From contig NZ_JASVWF010000002.1 in the NCBI RefSeq assembly GCF_030286555.1, forward strand, positions 930,001 through 994,000: a stretch of 64,000 nucleotides of DNA, read 5' to 3'. The position numbers were made by a program, and so were the translations under genes. Below the pieces are notes generated by a model that saw only the letters and a program-made list of their open reading frames with translations, had not been told where the DNA came from and did no database searches. Source of the DNA: Actinomycetospora termitidis (GTDB lineage Bacteria > Actinomycetota > Actinomycetes > Mycobacteriales > Pseudonocardiaceae). Of the stretch, positions 54,427 through 63,638 are shown in pieces. Numbering within the stretch: position 1 is the stretch's first letter; the number at the start of each line of letters is the position of its first letter.

Positions 54427-55416
54427 CTAACCGGCCTGCGGCACGTCCTGGGCGACCTTGGCCTTGAGGTTCTCCGGCGGCTGCGCGCCGAGCTGGGCGA
54501 CCACGTGCGACGCGGCGACCGAACCGATGCGCCCGGCCACGTCGAGGTCCAGGCCGTGGGTGAGCCCGTGCAGGAAGCCGCCGGCGTAGGCGTCGCCGGC
54601 GCCGGTGGTGTCGACGAGCTCGTCGGCCGGACGTGCCTCGATCTCGTGGCGCACCCCGCCGACCGCGTAGATCGTCGAGCCCTTCGCGCCGTGGGTGACC
54701 GCGACGACCTCGCAGTGGCCGCCCTGGTCGGCGAGCAGCGACTCGATGGCGTCGTCGCCCACCAGCGCGGCGACCTCGTCCTCGTCCGCGACGAGAATCT
54801 CGACGTTCGCGGCGGTGAGCTCGCGGAAGTACTCGCGGTGCCGCTCGACGCAGCCGGCGTCGGAGAGCGTGAGCGCCACCTTGGCCTCGCTCTTCGCGGT
54901 GGCGTCGACGATCTTGCCGATCGTGGCGCGGGCCTGCTCGGTGTCGGCCAGGTAGCCCTCGATCAGCGTGACCGCGGAGCCGGCCACCTCGTCCTGATCG
55001 ATGTCGGACGGGCCGAGGGCGGTGCAGGCGCCGAGGTAGGTGCCCATGGTCCGCTCGCCGTCGGGCGTGACGAGCACGAGACAGCGGGCGGTCGACGGAC
55101 CCTCGGTCAGCGCCGGCGTGCGGAAGCTCACGCCGTGGCTGCGGATCGAGTTCGTGAACGAGGAGCCGAGCTGATCGTTGTGGACCTTCCCGACGTAGCC
55201 GGCGTCGGAGCCCAGCGCCGCGGCGATGGCGATGGAGTTGGCCACGCTGCCACCCGAGCGCTCCGTCGTCTGCCCGGCCTTCGCGTAGAGCGACTCGGCC
55301 TGGTCCTGGTCGACGAGCGTCATGCCCCCCTTCGGCAGGTCGAAGGCGGTGATGGTGTCGTCGTCGGTCTGCGTGAGCACGTCGACGATCGCGTTGCCGA
55401 TTCCCAGTACGTCCAT
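54427..55416 (-). CDS. adoK: PfkB-family carbohydrate/adenosine kinase
   Basis: A 329-residue ATP-dependent kinase. The N-terminal MDVLGIGNAIVDVL, the substrate region GGSVANSIAIAAALG and the C-terminal signature DTTGAGDAYAGGFLHG (catalytic Asp) place it in the PfkB family, with the closest general resemblance to adenosine kinases. In M. tuberculosis the protein in this position (Rv2202c) is AdoK, which is the basis of the symbol; ribose-type sugars are an alternative substrate. The ATG at 55416 is the family start. It is 100 bases downstream of the asnB stop on the same strand. Confidence 0.85.
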   Translation of the reverse strand: MDVLGIGNAIVDVLTQTDDDTITAFDLPKGGMTLVDQDQAESLYAKAGQTTERSGGSVANSIAIAAALGSDAGYVGKVHNDQLGSSFTNSIRSHGVSFRTPALTEGPSTARCLVLVTPDGERTMGTYLGACTALGPSDIDQDEVAGSAVTLIEGYLADTEQARATIGKIVDATAKSEAKVALTLSDAGCVERHREYFRELTAANVEILVADEDEVAALVGDDAIESLLADQGGHCEVVAVTHGAKGSTIYAVGGVRHEIEARPADELVDTTGAGDAYAGGFLHGLTHGLDLDVAGRIGSVAASHVVAQLGAQPPENLKAKVAQDVPQAG

Positions 55417-55516
55417 CGGGCCGGGAGGTCCTCTCGGTTGACTACTCGCTTCGGATCAGCGACTCACCGTAGGTGACACGCCGGGACCCGACAGCCCGAT
55501 CGTTGCCCTGCCCACG

Positions 55517-57439
55517 TCACGCATAGACCGGGTAGACCGGCTCCGGGACCTCCGGCCGGATGCGCTGCTCGACGAAGATGCCGTGCCAGAGCATGAACAC
55601 GAGCAGCGTCCAGATGCGCCGGGAGTGGTCCACCGGGCCGCTGCGGTGCTCGTCGATGAGACGGAGCACGGCGGCCTTGTCGAGGATCGCGTCGGTCTGC
55701 GAGTCGCGGACGATCGCGCGCGCCCAGTCGAGCATGTCGGTGGCCAGCCAGTGCCGGATCGGCACCGGGAAGCCCAGCTTGCGCCGGTGCAGCACGTGCG
55801 GGGGCACGATCCCCTCGATCGCGCGCCGCAGGGCGTACTTCGTCGTGCCGTGCGCGATCTTCTGATCGGTCGGCAGGGCGGACGCGACCCGGAACACCTC
55901 CGGGTCCAGGAACGGGACGCGCAGCTCCAGCGAGTTGGCCATCGTCATCTTGTCGGCCTTGACCAGGATGTCGCCCCGCAGCCACGTGAACAGGTCGACG
56001 TGCTGCATGCGGGCGACCGGGCTCCAGCTCCGCGACCCCTCGTAGACCGACTGCGTCACGTCTACGTGGGAGAGCTCGTCGTCGTAGGAGCGCAGCACGT
56101 CGGCGAGCTGCGCGGGGAAGAAGTTGCGGGCGTTGCCGTAGTAGCGCTGCTCGAGGGGGAGCGCACCCCGGCGCAGCAGGTCCTTGCCCTTCATCCCGGT
56201 CGGCAGCCGCTCGCTGAGCGCCCCGGCCAGCTTGCGGACGGCTCCCGGCAGGGCGTCGAACGGAGCGAGGGACAGCGGCTCCTTGTAGATCGTGTAGCCG
56301 CCGAACAGCTCGTCCGCGCCCTCGCCCGACAGCACCACCTTGACGTGCTTGCGGGCCTCGCGGGCCACGAAGTACAGCGGGACCAGCGCCGGGTCGGCCA
56401 CCGGGTCGTCCAGGTACCAGACGATCAGCGGCAGGGCGTCCATCATCTCCTGCGCGGACACCGTCCTGACGACGTGCTGCACGCCGATCGCGTGCGCGGA
56501 CTCCGCCGCCACGTCGACCTCGGAGTAGCCGGAGCGCTCGAACCCGGTGGTGAAGGTGATCAGGTCCGGGTTGTGCTCGCGGGCCAGCGCGGCGATCGCG
56601 GTGGAGTCGATCCCCCCGGACAGGAAGGCGCCCACGGTCACGTCCGCGCGCATGTGCTTGGCCACCGAGTCCCGCAGGACCTCGGTGATCTCCTCGTGCC
56701 GGCCGGTCTCCTCCGCGTGGTCCCCGCGCGGGATCGGCCGCTCGTCGAAGCGCGGGGTGAAGTAGCGCTGCACCGCGATCGGCTCGCCGGGGGAGATCGT
56801 GAACGAGCATCCGGACTCCAGGCGCCGCACCGCCCGGTGCAGCGTCGCGGGCTCCGGGACGTACTGCAGCGTCAGGTAGTGCTGCAGGGCCTCCGGATCG
56901 GGTGCGGTGCTCGACGCGCCCAGCTCGTCGAGGACCGCGAGCAGGCACTTCTTCTCGCTGGAGAACGCCACGCCGTGCGCGCCCGCGGCGAAGAACAGCG
57001 GTTTGATGCCGAACGGGTCGCGCGCGCCGAACAGCACGCGCTCGTGGGTGTCCCAGATCAGGAAGGTGAACATCCCGCGCAGGCGAGGCACCGCGTCGGC
57101 GCCCCACACCGAGTACGCCGCGACGATGGCCTCGGTGTCGCCCTCGGTGGCGAACGTGACGCCGTGATCGCGCGCGAGCTCCGCCCGCAGCTCCACGTAG
57201 TTGTAGATCTCGCCGTTGAAGATGATGCGGTAGCGGCCGTCGCCGAAGGCCAGCGGTTGGTGCGAGCCCTCGACGTCGATGATCGACAGCCGGGCGAAGC
57301 CGAGCGCCACGTCGTCGTCGTGCCAGAGGCCGGGCTCGTCGGGACCCCGGTGACGCATGCAGGGCAGCGCCGCCTCCAGGTCCGCCGCGTACCGCGCCCC
57401 GGCGCCGTCGGTGGTGATCCAACCCATCAGCCCGCACAC
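55517..57439 (-). CDS. asnB: Asparagine synthetase (glutamine-hydrolysing)
   Basis: Makes asparagine from aspartate, glutamine and ATP. The 640 residues contain the N-terminal glutaminase domain (MRHRGPDEPG, FNGEIYN, ATEGDTE) and the synthetase domain (AFLSGGIDSTAIAAL, LSGEGADELFGGYTIY). The start is fixed by chemistry: the GTG at 57439 is followed at once by TGC, so the mature enzyme exposes Cys at its N-terminus as the nucleophile. Upstream in-frame codons would bury it. A CATACT hexamer 8 bases upstream suggests a leaderless transcript. It is divergent from ctaC. Equivalent to Rv2201. Confidence 0.96.
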   Translation of the reverse strand: MCGLMGWITTDGAGARYAADLEAALPCMRHRGPDEPGLWHDDDVALGFARLSIIDVEGSHQPLAFGDGRYRIIFNGEIYNYVELRAELARDHGVTFATEGDTEAIVAAYSVWGADAVPRLRGMFTFLIWDTHERVLFGARDPFGIKPLFFAAGAHGVAFSSEKKCLLAVLDELGASSTAPDPEALQHYLTLQYVPEPATLHRAVRRLESGCSFTISPGEPIAVQRYFTPRFDERPIPRGDHAEETGRHEEITEVLRDSVAKHMRADVTVGAFLSGGIDSTAIAALAREHNPDLITFTTGFERSGYSEVDVAAESAHAIGVQHVVRTVSAQEMMDALPLIVWYLDDPVADPALVPLYFVAREARKHVKVVLSGEGADELFGGYTIYKEPLSLAPFDALPGAVRKLAGALSERLPTGMKGKDLLRRGALPLEQRYYGNARNFFPAQLADVLRSYDDELSHVDVTQSVYEGSRSWSPVARMQHVDLFTWLRGDILVKADKMTMANSLELRVPFLDPEVFRVASALPTDQKIAHGTTKYALRRAIEGIVPPHVLHRRKLGFPVPIRHWLATDMLDWARAIVRDSQTDAILDKAAVLRLIDEHRSGPVDHSRRIWTLLVFMLWHGIFVEQRIRPEVPEPVYPVYA

Positions 57440-57550
57440 GCGGACCAGTATGGCGAGGGGGTCCGACACTCCCGTCGACCACCGTCGCGCCCCTCCGACA
57501 GCGCGTAGGAGTCAGCTCGGATAGTCTCCCGGTGTCCGGACCGAGGGTGG

Positions 57551-58561
57551 GTGCAAGACCCGTCGAAACCCGAGGTCGCACGGCCTCGAGGAGGTTGGCC
57601 AGCAGTGCGCCGAGCAGGGAGTCTTGCCCAGGCCCGGGAGGTGTCGTCCCGGCGGCGTCGTCTGACGCGCGCCGCCCAGCTGGCCGGTCTCGGCGTCGTC
57701 ACGGCGCTCGTGTCCACCGGTTGCTCGGTGCAGGACGCGATCCGCTTCGGGTGGCCCGTGGGCGTGACGCCCGAGGCCACGATGATGCGGAACCTGTGGA
57801 CCTGGTCCGCCATCGCGGCGCTCGCCGTCGGCGTGATCGTGTGGGGCCTGACCGCGTGGACCGTGGCGTTCCACCGCCGCAAGGCGGGCGAGTCGGAGCT
57901 GCCGCGCCAGTTCCAGTACAACCTGCCGCTCGAGCTGGTCCTCACCGTCATCCCGCTGGTGATCGTGGCGGTGCTCTTCTACTTCACCGTCGTCGTGCAG
58001 AACGTCGTCGACCGACAGCCGACCGGCAACGAGCTCCAGGTCGACGTCGTCGCCTTCCAGTGGAACTGGGAGTTCGCCTACCCCGGCACGCGAAACCCCG
58101 TCGGGGCACCGGTCGCGACCGTCGGCACCACCGAGGAGGTCCCCCTCCTCGTCCTGCCGACCGACCGCCCGATCCAGTTCACCCAGCACGCCGAGGACGT
58201 CATCCACTCCTTCTGGATCCCCGAGTTCCTCTTCAAGCGCGACGTGCTGCCGGAGCCGGAGAAGAACGACCAGAAGAACACCTGGGTCATCGAGCGCATC
58301 GAGCGTCCCGGCGCCTTCGTCGGGCGGTGCGCGGAGTACTGCGGGTCGTACCACTCGATGATGAACTTCGAGGTCCGCGCGCTCCCGCCGAACCTGTTCG
58401 ACCAGTACATGCAGCTGCGGCAGTCGGTGAACCCGTCGACGCGGCAGGCGTACTCGGCCGCGCAGGCACTGCAGCAGATGAACTGCGGGGAACTGTGCGC
58501 GCCGACCGCGGTGACGACGAAGCCGTTCAACCCGAACCCGACCGACCGCCTGGCCTTCTGA
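57551..58561 (+). CDS. ctaC: Cytochrome c oxidase subunit II
   Basis: Carries the CuA centre that receives electrons from cytochrome bcc in the aa3 oxidase. The 336 residues include a signal region with STGC at the end of the first hydrophobic stretch, two transmembrane helices (WSAIAALAVGVIVWGLTAW, LVLTVIPLVIVAVLFYF) and the CuA domain: VDVVAFQWNWEFAY, HSFWIPEF and GRCAEYCGSYHSMM. Two more cysteines (NCGELC) lie near the C-terminus. I used the GTG at 57551, 24 bases after a TAGTCT hexamer; the GTG at 57641 is possible but would shorten the N-terminus. It precedes ctaF by 31 bases. Confidence 0.95.
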   Translation: MQDPSKPEVARPRGGWPAVRRAGSLAQAREVSSRRRRLTRAAQLAGLGVVTALVSTGCSVQDAIRFGWPVGVTPEATMMRNLWTWSAIAALAVGVIVWGLTAWTVAFHRRKAGESELPRQFQYNLPLELVLTVIPLVIVAVLFYFTVVVQNVVDRQPTGNELQVDVVAFQWNWEFAYPGTRNPVGAPVATVGTTEEVPLLVLPTDRPIQFTQHAEDVIHSFWIPEFLFKRDVLPEPEKNDQKNTWVIERIERPGAFVGRCAEYCGSYHSMMNFEVRALPPNLFDQYMQLRQSVNPSTRQAYSAAQALQQMNCGELCAPTAVTTKPFNPNPTDRLAF

Positions 58562-58592
58562 TGGCCGCCGCCAGCGAGAGGAGCACTCGGCG

Positions 58593-58991
58593 ATGAGGGT
58601 CGAGTCCCGGATCTTCGAGATCCTGACCGTCTTCTGCTTCGTGTGCGCGATCGTCTACGGCGTGCTCTCGGGCGAGGAGGTCGGCATCGTCGCCCTCACC
58701 CTGACGGGCGGCCTGACGCTGATCATCGGCACGTACTTCCGGTTTGTCGCCCGCCGCCTCGAGGAGCGGCCGGAGGACAACCCGGAGGCCGAGGTGTCCG
58801 ACGGCGCCGGCGACATCGGCTTCTTCAGCCCGGGCAGCTACTGGCCGCTGGGTGTGGCGGCCGGTGTGGCGTTCACCGGGCTCGGGCTGGCCATCTACCA
58901 GTGGTGGCTGATCGTGCTCGCCGGGATCGCGCTGATCATTGCCATCTGCGGCCTCGTGTTCGAGTACCACGCGGGCCCCGAGGCCCACTAG
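58593..58991 (+). CDS. ctaF: Cytochrome c oxidase subunit IV, actinobacterial type
   Basis: A 132-residue membrane subunit of the aa3 oxidase found only in actinobacteria. Four hydrophobic helices (ILTVFCFVCAIVYGVL, GIVALTLTGGLTLIIG, LGVAAGVAFTGLGLAIY, WWLIVLAGIALIIAI) and the conserved MRVESRIFEILT opening and GLVFEYHAGPEAH end fit the family. The ATG at 58593 follows GAGAGGAG. It is the second gene of the ctaC-ctaF operon, closed by a strong terminator. Confidence 0.95.
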   Translation: MRVESRIFEILTVFCFVCAIVYGVLSGEEVGIVALTLTGGLTLIIGTYFRFVARRLEERPEDNPEAEVSDGAGDIGFFSPGSYWPLGVAAGVAFTGLGLAIYQWWLIVLAGIALIIAICGLVFEYHAGPEAH

Positions 58992-59005
58992 CCGTCGCGT
59001 CTCTC

Positions 59006-59037
59006 CAGGGCCCCTCCCGTCCGCGGGAGGGGCCCTG
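59006..59037 (+). terminator. Hairpin terminator of ctaC-ctaF
   Basis: The perfect 14-bp arms CAGGGCCCCTCCCG (59006-59019) and CGGGAGGGGCCCTG (59024-59037) lie 15 bases after the ctaF stop. Confidence 0.9.
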
Positions 59038-59040
59038 CGT

Positions 59041-59882
59041 GCTCTGTAGGGGTCGTGGAGCCGGCTGTCGAGGTCGACATGGCGCAGGTTCTTCGGCTGC
59101 TGGGCCTGCGTGGTGTCGCCCTCGGGATGAGGCGCCCTTCCGATGGGTGCGTGATCAGCGAGCACCGTCGGTGGGGCGGGGCTCCGGGTGACCGCGCCAG
59201 GTGCTCGTTCATCCCCCGTCCGGTGATGGGTGGAGCAGCGAGAGGCACATCAGGCCCCCGCGGCGGCCCGCGGCGGTGCGTGGTGTGCCGCTCGGCCTGC
59301 GCGAGGTCGACATGGCGCAGGTCCCGCGGCACCGGGACCTGCCAGGTGTAGCTCTCACGGGACGGGCTCGGCCCTGCCGTCGCGGGAGGGCGACATGGCG
59401 CAGGTTCCGAGGCCGCTGAGCCTGCGTGGTGTCGCCCTCGGGTGCCCCCGATGCGTGGGACCAGTGCCGGGAGTCCCGTGGTGATCAGCGAGCACCGTCG
59501 GTGGCAGGGGGACCCGGGTGACCGCGCCAAGTGCTCGTTCATCCCGAGCTCCGGTGAGGGGCGGAGCAGCGAGAGGAGGCACATCAGGTCCCTGGAACGG
59601 TCTGCGGCGGTGCTTGGTGTGCCGCTCGGCCTGTGCGAGGTCGACATAGCGCAGCTCCCGCGGCTCTGGAACGTGCCAGGTGTAGCTCTCGCGGAACGGG
59701 CTGGCCACGCCGGGGCCGCGAGGTCGACATGGCGCAGGTCCCGCGGCTCCGGAACCTGCCAGGTGTAGCTCTCGCGGGGCCGTGGGCCGGCGACCATCTG
59801 CGCGAGGTCGACATGGCGCAGTCCCGCGGCTACCGGGGATGCCTGGTGGAGCACTCGCATCGTGAGCGGCCTGGGGCGCCGC
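59041..59882. repeat. Cluster of modular palindromic repeats between ctaF and qcrB
   Basis: About 840 non-coding bases. GAGGTCGACATGGCGCAGGT or close variants occur six times (59070, 59303, 59386, 59637, 59720, 59804). Three are followed by inverted partners ending GTGTAGCTCTCGCGG (about 59346, 59680, 59763). A ~180-base composite recurs at an offset of exactly 330 bases (59151 and 59481), with a GAGCACC...GGTGCTC dyad (module I), a GAGAGGCACAT...GTGTGCCGCTC dyad (module II) and the GTCGACATGG unit (module III). Frames through it read repeated LRHVDLA strings and are taken as non-coding. Confidence 0.88.
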
Positions 59883-59902
59883 GGACGAGCCCCCGCAGAC
59901 GA

Positions 59903-59942
59903 ACGACGGGGCGGGGAGCCGATCGGCTCCCCGCCCCGTCGT
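59903..59942 (-). terminator. Perfect 40-base palindrome, terminator of qcrCAB
   Basis: The 20-base arms (59903-59922 and 59923-59942), starting ACGACGGGGCGGGGAGCC, are exact reverse complements with no unpaired spacer. It ends 14 bases after the qcrB stop. Confidence 0.9.
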
Positions 59943-59956
59943 GGGTGGTGCTGGTG

Positions 59957-61621
59957 TCAGTCCCGCGTGTCGCGCGGGCGCCCGGCGTCCGGACGGCCGG
60001 CGAGCTCGCGCTCACTGTTCGGCTCGACCTGCATCGGGTCGCGGCCGTGGACCTCTTCCTGCTCCTCCGCCGGGTCGGGGCGGAACCAACCACCCTTGAC
60101 CGGCGATCCGGCGGAGCCGAGGTCGTTCATGCGCTTCGGCACCGTGGCGCCCTGGTAGGCGAGCGGGATGGCGTGGCCGTGCTCGTCCACGCCGCCGAGG
60201 GGCTGGTGCACCTCGATGAACTCACCGTGCGGCAGGCGCTTGATGTGGCCGGTCTCGATGCCGTGCTCGAGGACCTCGCGGTCCCCGCGCTGCAGCCCGA
60301 GGCAGATCCGGTAGGTCGCGAAGTACACGACCGGCGGGATCACCAGGAGACCGATGCGGCCGATCCACGTCATCACGTTCAGCGAGATGTCGAACGTGTA
60401 GCCGATGATGTCGTTGCCGCAGGCCACGACGAGCCAGAAGTAGAACGACAGCGCCATCATGCCGGTCGCCGTGCGGACCGGGACGTCGCGCGGACGCTGC
60501 AGCAGGTTGTGGTGCGCGTCGTCGCCGGTGAGCTTGCGTTCGATCACCGGGTAGGCGATCAGCAGGTTCACCAGGAGGCCGAAGCCGATGACCGCCGGGA
60601 AGAAGATCGCCGGGATCGTGTAGTTCCCGAGGTACATCTCCCACGCCGGCCACAGGCGGACCGCCCCGTCGAAGACGGCCATGTAGAAGTCCGGCTGCGA
60701 GCCGGCCGAGACCTGCGTCGGGTCGTACGGGCCGAGCTTCCAGATCGGGTTGATCTGGAAGACGCCCGACATGATCGCCATGACGCCGACCGACACGACC
60801 ATGAAGCCGCCGGCCTTGGCCGCGAACGTCGGGAGGATGCGGACACCGACGACGTTGCGCTCGGTGCGTCCCGGCCCGGGGAACTGGGTGTGCTTCTGGA
60901 ACCACACCAGCGCCACGTGCACGCCGATCACCGCGAGGATAATGCCCGGCAGCAGGAAGACGTGGACGATGTACAGGCGCGGGATGATGATGTGGCCCGG
61001 GAACTCGCCGCCCATGATCGCCCAGTGCAGCCACGTCCCGACCACCGGGATCGACATGACGATCGCGGAGAGTCCGGTGCGGATGCCGGTACCGGAGAGG
61101 AGGTCGTCCGGCAGCGAGTAGCCGAGGAAGCCCTCGATCATGCCGGTGAGCAGCAGGACGACGCCGAGCACCCAGTTCGTCTCGCGCGGGCGGCGGAACG
61201 CACCGGTGAAGAACGTCCGCATCATGTGCGCGATCATCGCGGCGACGAAGAGCAGCGCGGCCCAGTGGTGGACCTGGCGGATGAACAGCCCGCCGCGCAC
61301 GTCCATCGAGATGTTGACGGTCGACTCGTACGCCATCGACATCGTGACGCCGCGCAGGCCCGGGTAGGAGCCCTCGTAGGTCGTCTCGGCCATCGACGGG
61401 TCGTAGAAGATGGCCAGCCACGTCCCCGAGATCAGCAGGACGATGAAGCTGTACATCGCGATCTCGCCCAGCATGAACGACCAGTGCGTGGGGAAGACCT
61501 TGTTGATCTGCCGACGGACCGGACCGGCCGGGTGGACCCGGCTGTCGACCTCGTCGGCCGCGGTACCGACGAGCTTCATCGCCGTGCTACCGCTTCGAGT
61601 GGGTGTGGTGATCGCACTCAT
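59957..61621 (-). CDS. qcrB: Cytochrome bc1-type complex, cytochrome b subunit
   Basis: Membrane quinol-oxidising subunit of the bcc complex with two b hemes. The 554 residues include about eight or nine transmembrane helices, the heme-ligand region [29 protein letters not shown] (spread over 61.2-61.3 kb), [21 protein letters not shown] (quinone-site region), and the [10 protein letters not shown] loop. The long C-terminal extension after the last helix is typical of actinobacteria. The ATG at 61621 overlaps the qcrA stop (ATGA). Equivalent to Rv2196. Target class of known bcc inhibitors in mycobacteria. Confidence 0.97.
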   Translation of the reverse strand: MSAITTPTRSGSTAMKLVGTAADEVDSRVHPAGPVRRQINKVFPTHWSFMLGEIAMYSFIVLLISGTWLAIFYDPSMAETTYEGSYPGLRGVTMSMAYESTVNISMDVRGGLFIRQVHHWAALLFVAAMIAHMMRTFFTGAFRRPRETNWVLGVVLLLTGMIEGFLGYSLPDDLLSGTGIRTGLSAIVMSIPVVGTWLHWAIMGGEFPGHIIIPRLYIVHVFLLPGIILAVIGVHVALVWFQKHTQFPGPGRTERNVVGVRILPTFAAKAGGFMVVSVGVMAIMSGVFQINPIWKLGPYDPTQVSAGSQPDFYMAVFDGAVRLWPAWEMYLGNYTIPAIFFPAVIGFGLLVNLLIAYPVIERKLTGDDAHHNLLQRPRDVPVRTATGMMALSFYFWLVVACGNDIIGYTFDISLNVMTWIGRIGLLVIPPVVYFATYRICLGLQRGDREVLEHGIETGHIKRLPHGEFIEVHQPLGGVDEHGHAIPLAYQGATVPKRMNDLGSAGSPVKGGWFRPDPAEEQEEVHGRDPMQVEPNSERELAGRPDAGRPRDTRD

Positions 61622-62787
61622 GATGAACGACGCTCCCAGAAGCCGGGCCCCACCGGCTCGATGAAGTCGCTGCGGGCGTACAGGTACCCCTGATCGTCCA
61701 CCGCGATGGGCAATTGCGCCAGTGGACGGGCAGCCGGACCGAAGATGGGCCGGGCGTACTCGTTCGCCTGGAACTGCGACTGGTGGCACGGGCACAGGAT
61801 GCGGTTGGTCTGGTCCTCGTACAGCGAGGTCGGGCATCCCATGTGACTGCAGATCTTGGAGTAGGCGAAGAGCGACCCGTAGTTGAAGTCCTCCTGGCCG
61901 GCCCGCTTGATGATCGTGACGTTGGGCCGCAGGCGGATCAGCATCACGGGGGAGTCGGCCGAGCGGACGACCTCGGCGAGGTGCTCCGGGTCGTCGCGGT
62001 CGGACTCCTTGAAGGGGAAGACCGTCTCCATGGAGCCGGGCTCGAGGTCACCCGCGCGGATGAGGACGACCTCCTCCGGGTTGCCGTCGAACTTCCGCAG
62101 GTAGACCCGCTCGCCGTTGGTGGACTTCCAGTCGGTCACCAGGAGGGGCGACTCGTCGCCCTCCTTCCACGGGTTCTTGACGAGGCCGCCGAACGCCGCG
62201 ACCGCGATGCCGGCGGTCAGGATCCCGCCCGCGGCGCCGAGCGACCGGAAGATCAGCTTCCGGCGGGCGAGCCCGCTCTGCTGGCCGGTCTGCACGAGCC
62301 GGGCCGCGGCGGTACGACGGTCGAGCTCGGAGGACCGGCCGTCGTGCCGCTGCTGGATCGTCAGGTCCTCGGGCAGCAGCTTCTTGGAGTAGGCGATGAC
62401 GCCCATGCCGACCCCGAGCACCGACAGGCCGAGGGTGACCCCGATCAGCGGCGTGTAGAGGACGTAGAGAAGCGCGCCCTCCTGGCCGGGGGAGACGTAC
62501 TCCCAGGGCCAGGCGATGAAGATGACGATGAACGCGAGGCCCATCACCGCGGCGAGGATGAACCAGCCGGCGACCTGCCGCTCGGCCCGCTTCTCCGCGC
62601 GGGTCCCGGGCACCGGGAAACGCGGGCGGTCCGAGACGACCTCGATGTCGTCGATCCGGTTGCCGAGACGCACCAGGTCGTCGGTGCTCATCTCGGCGAG
62701 CTCGGCGTCGCTCGGGATGGGCAGTTCGTTGCGATCCGGCTGTGTCCCGGCCTGATCGCTGTACTGGGACTCGGGTGGTGCACTCAC
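61618..62787 (-). CDS. qcrA: Rieske iron-sulfur subunit of the bcc complex
   Basis: A 389-residue subunit with three transmembrane helices, as in actinobacterial Qcr[41 protein letters not shown] and a third ([17 protein letters not shown]) preceded by a twin-arginine-like ARRKL. The Rieske domain has CSHMGC and CPCHQS, binding the 2Fe-2S cluster, near the C-terminus. The GTG at 62787 overlaps the qcrC stop (GTGA), and the gene end overlaps qcrB. The three genes are therefore one tightly coupled operon. Confidence 0.97.
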   Translation of the reverse strand: MSAPPESQYSDQAGTQPDRNELPIPSDAELAEMSTDDLVRLGNRIDDIEVVSDRPRFPVPGTRAEKRAERQVAGWFILAAVMGLAFIVIFIAWPWEYVSPGQEGALLYVLYTPLIGVTLGLSVLGVGMGVIAYSKKLLPEDLTIQQRHDGRSSELDRRTAAARLVQTGQQSGLARRKLIFRSLGAAGGILTAGIAVAAFGGLVKNPWKEGDESPLLVTDWKSTNGERVYLRKFDGNPEEVVLIRAGDLEPGSMETVFPFKESDRDDPEHLAEVVRSADSPVMLIRLRPNVTIIKRAGQEDFNYGSLFAYSKICSHMGCPTSLYEDQTNRILCPCHQSQFQANEYARPIFGPAARPLAQLPIAVDDQGYLYARSDFIEPVGPGFWERRSS

Positions 62788-63608
62788 TGGCGGGATCCGA
62801 TCCAGAGGGAGATACCGATCAGGGCGGCGAGGCCGACGAAGAAGGCGACCAGACCCTCGGGCACGGGGCCGAAGCCGCCGAGCCCGTTGCCGCCCGGGTT
62901 CACGGGGCCCGTGTCCCCGGAGACCGACTTGATGTAGCCGATGATGTCCCGCTTCTCCTCGGGGGAGAGCTGCGAGTCGGCGAAGGTCGGCATGTTGCCC
63001 GGGCCGACCTGCATGGCCGCGTAGATCTGGTGCGGGTTCGCCGCGTCCAGCACCGGCGCGAACTTCCCGGAGGACAGCGCGCCGCCGCGACCGGTGAAGT
63101 TGTGGCACTGGGCGCAGTTGAGGCGGAAGAGCTCACCGCCGCGCCCGAGGTCGGAGCCGACGAGGGCCGCGTCGGGCTCCGCCGGGACGACCGGGCCGCC
63201 GCCGTTGGCCTGGATGTAGGCCCCCAGCGCGTCGATCTGCTGCGGGTCGTACTCGACCTTCTTCCGGTCGGCCTGCGCGCCCTGGGCCTTCAGCGGCATG
63301 CGGCCGGTGGAGACCTGGAAGTACACGGACGCCTGGCCGACGCCGATCAGGCTGGGACCGCGCCCGACGACACCCTGCAGGTTCGAGCCGTGGCACGTGA
63401 TGCAGGCGTTGTCGTAGAGCGACTGCCCTTCGCGGACCAGGGCGGTGTCCTGGGCCTCGGCGGTCTGCGGCTTCGGTTGGAAGGCCGCGTACAGACCCCC
63501 GATCGCGAGCAGCGCGACGCCGAGGGCGAGGAAGCCCGCGACGCGACGGCGCGTCCTGGTGCCCGCACGCGCCCACAGCCTGCGCGGGCGTGGCGTCCGG
63601 TCGCTCAT
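62784..63608 (-). CDS. qcrC: Diheme cytochrome c subunit of the bcc complex
   Basis: A 274-residue membrane-bound cytochrome with two c-type hemes: CITCH and CAQCH motifs, and axial Met candidates in TGRMPLKAQG and VGPGNMPTFAD. It replaces the separate soluble cytochrome c between complexes III and IV in actinobacteria. An N-terminal signal anchor (VAGFLALGVALLAIGGLYAA) and a C-terminal helix (GLVAFFVGLAALIGISLWIG) anchor it. The ATG at 63608 fits. It follows ctaE by about 30 bases, so ctaE-qcrCAB are probably one transcript. Confidence 0.97.
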   Translation of the reverse strand: MSDRTPRPRRLWARAGTRTRRRVAGFLALGVALLAIGGLYAAFQPKPQTAEAQDTALVREGQSLYDNACITCHGSNLQGVVGRGPSLIGVGQASVYFQVSTGRMPLKAQGAQADRKKVEYDPQQIDALGAYIQANGGGPVVPAEPDAALVGSDLGRGGELFRLNCAQCHNFTGRGGALSSGKFAPVLDAANPHQIYAAMQVGPGNMPTFADSQLSPEEKRDIIGYIKSVSGDTGPVNPGGNGLGGFGPVPEGLVAFFVGLAALIGISLWIGSRQ

Positions 63609-63638
63609 GTGGTGGCCTACCCCTGACTCTCGTGCCGT

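Noticed and set aside
57641..58561. Later GTG start for ctaC
   Set aside because: GGGAG lies directly against the codon with no spacing, and the longer N-terminus matches the mycobacterial length better; kept only as an alternative.
58988..59860. 290-codon minus-strand frame with repeated LRHVDLA strings
   Set aside because: The repetition comes from the palindromic DNA repeats; frame and spacing are not kept between copies, and there is no start signal.
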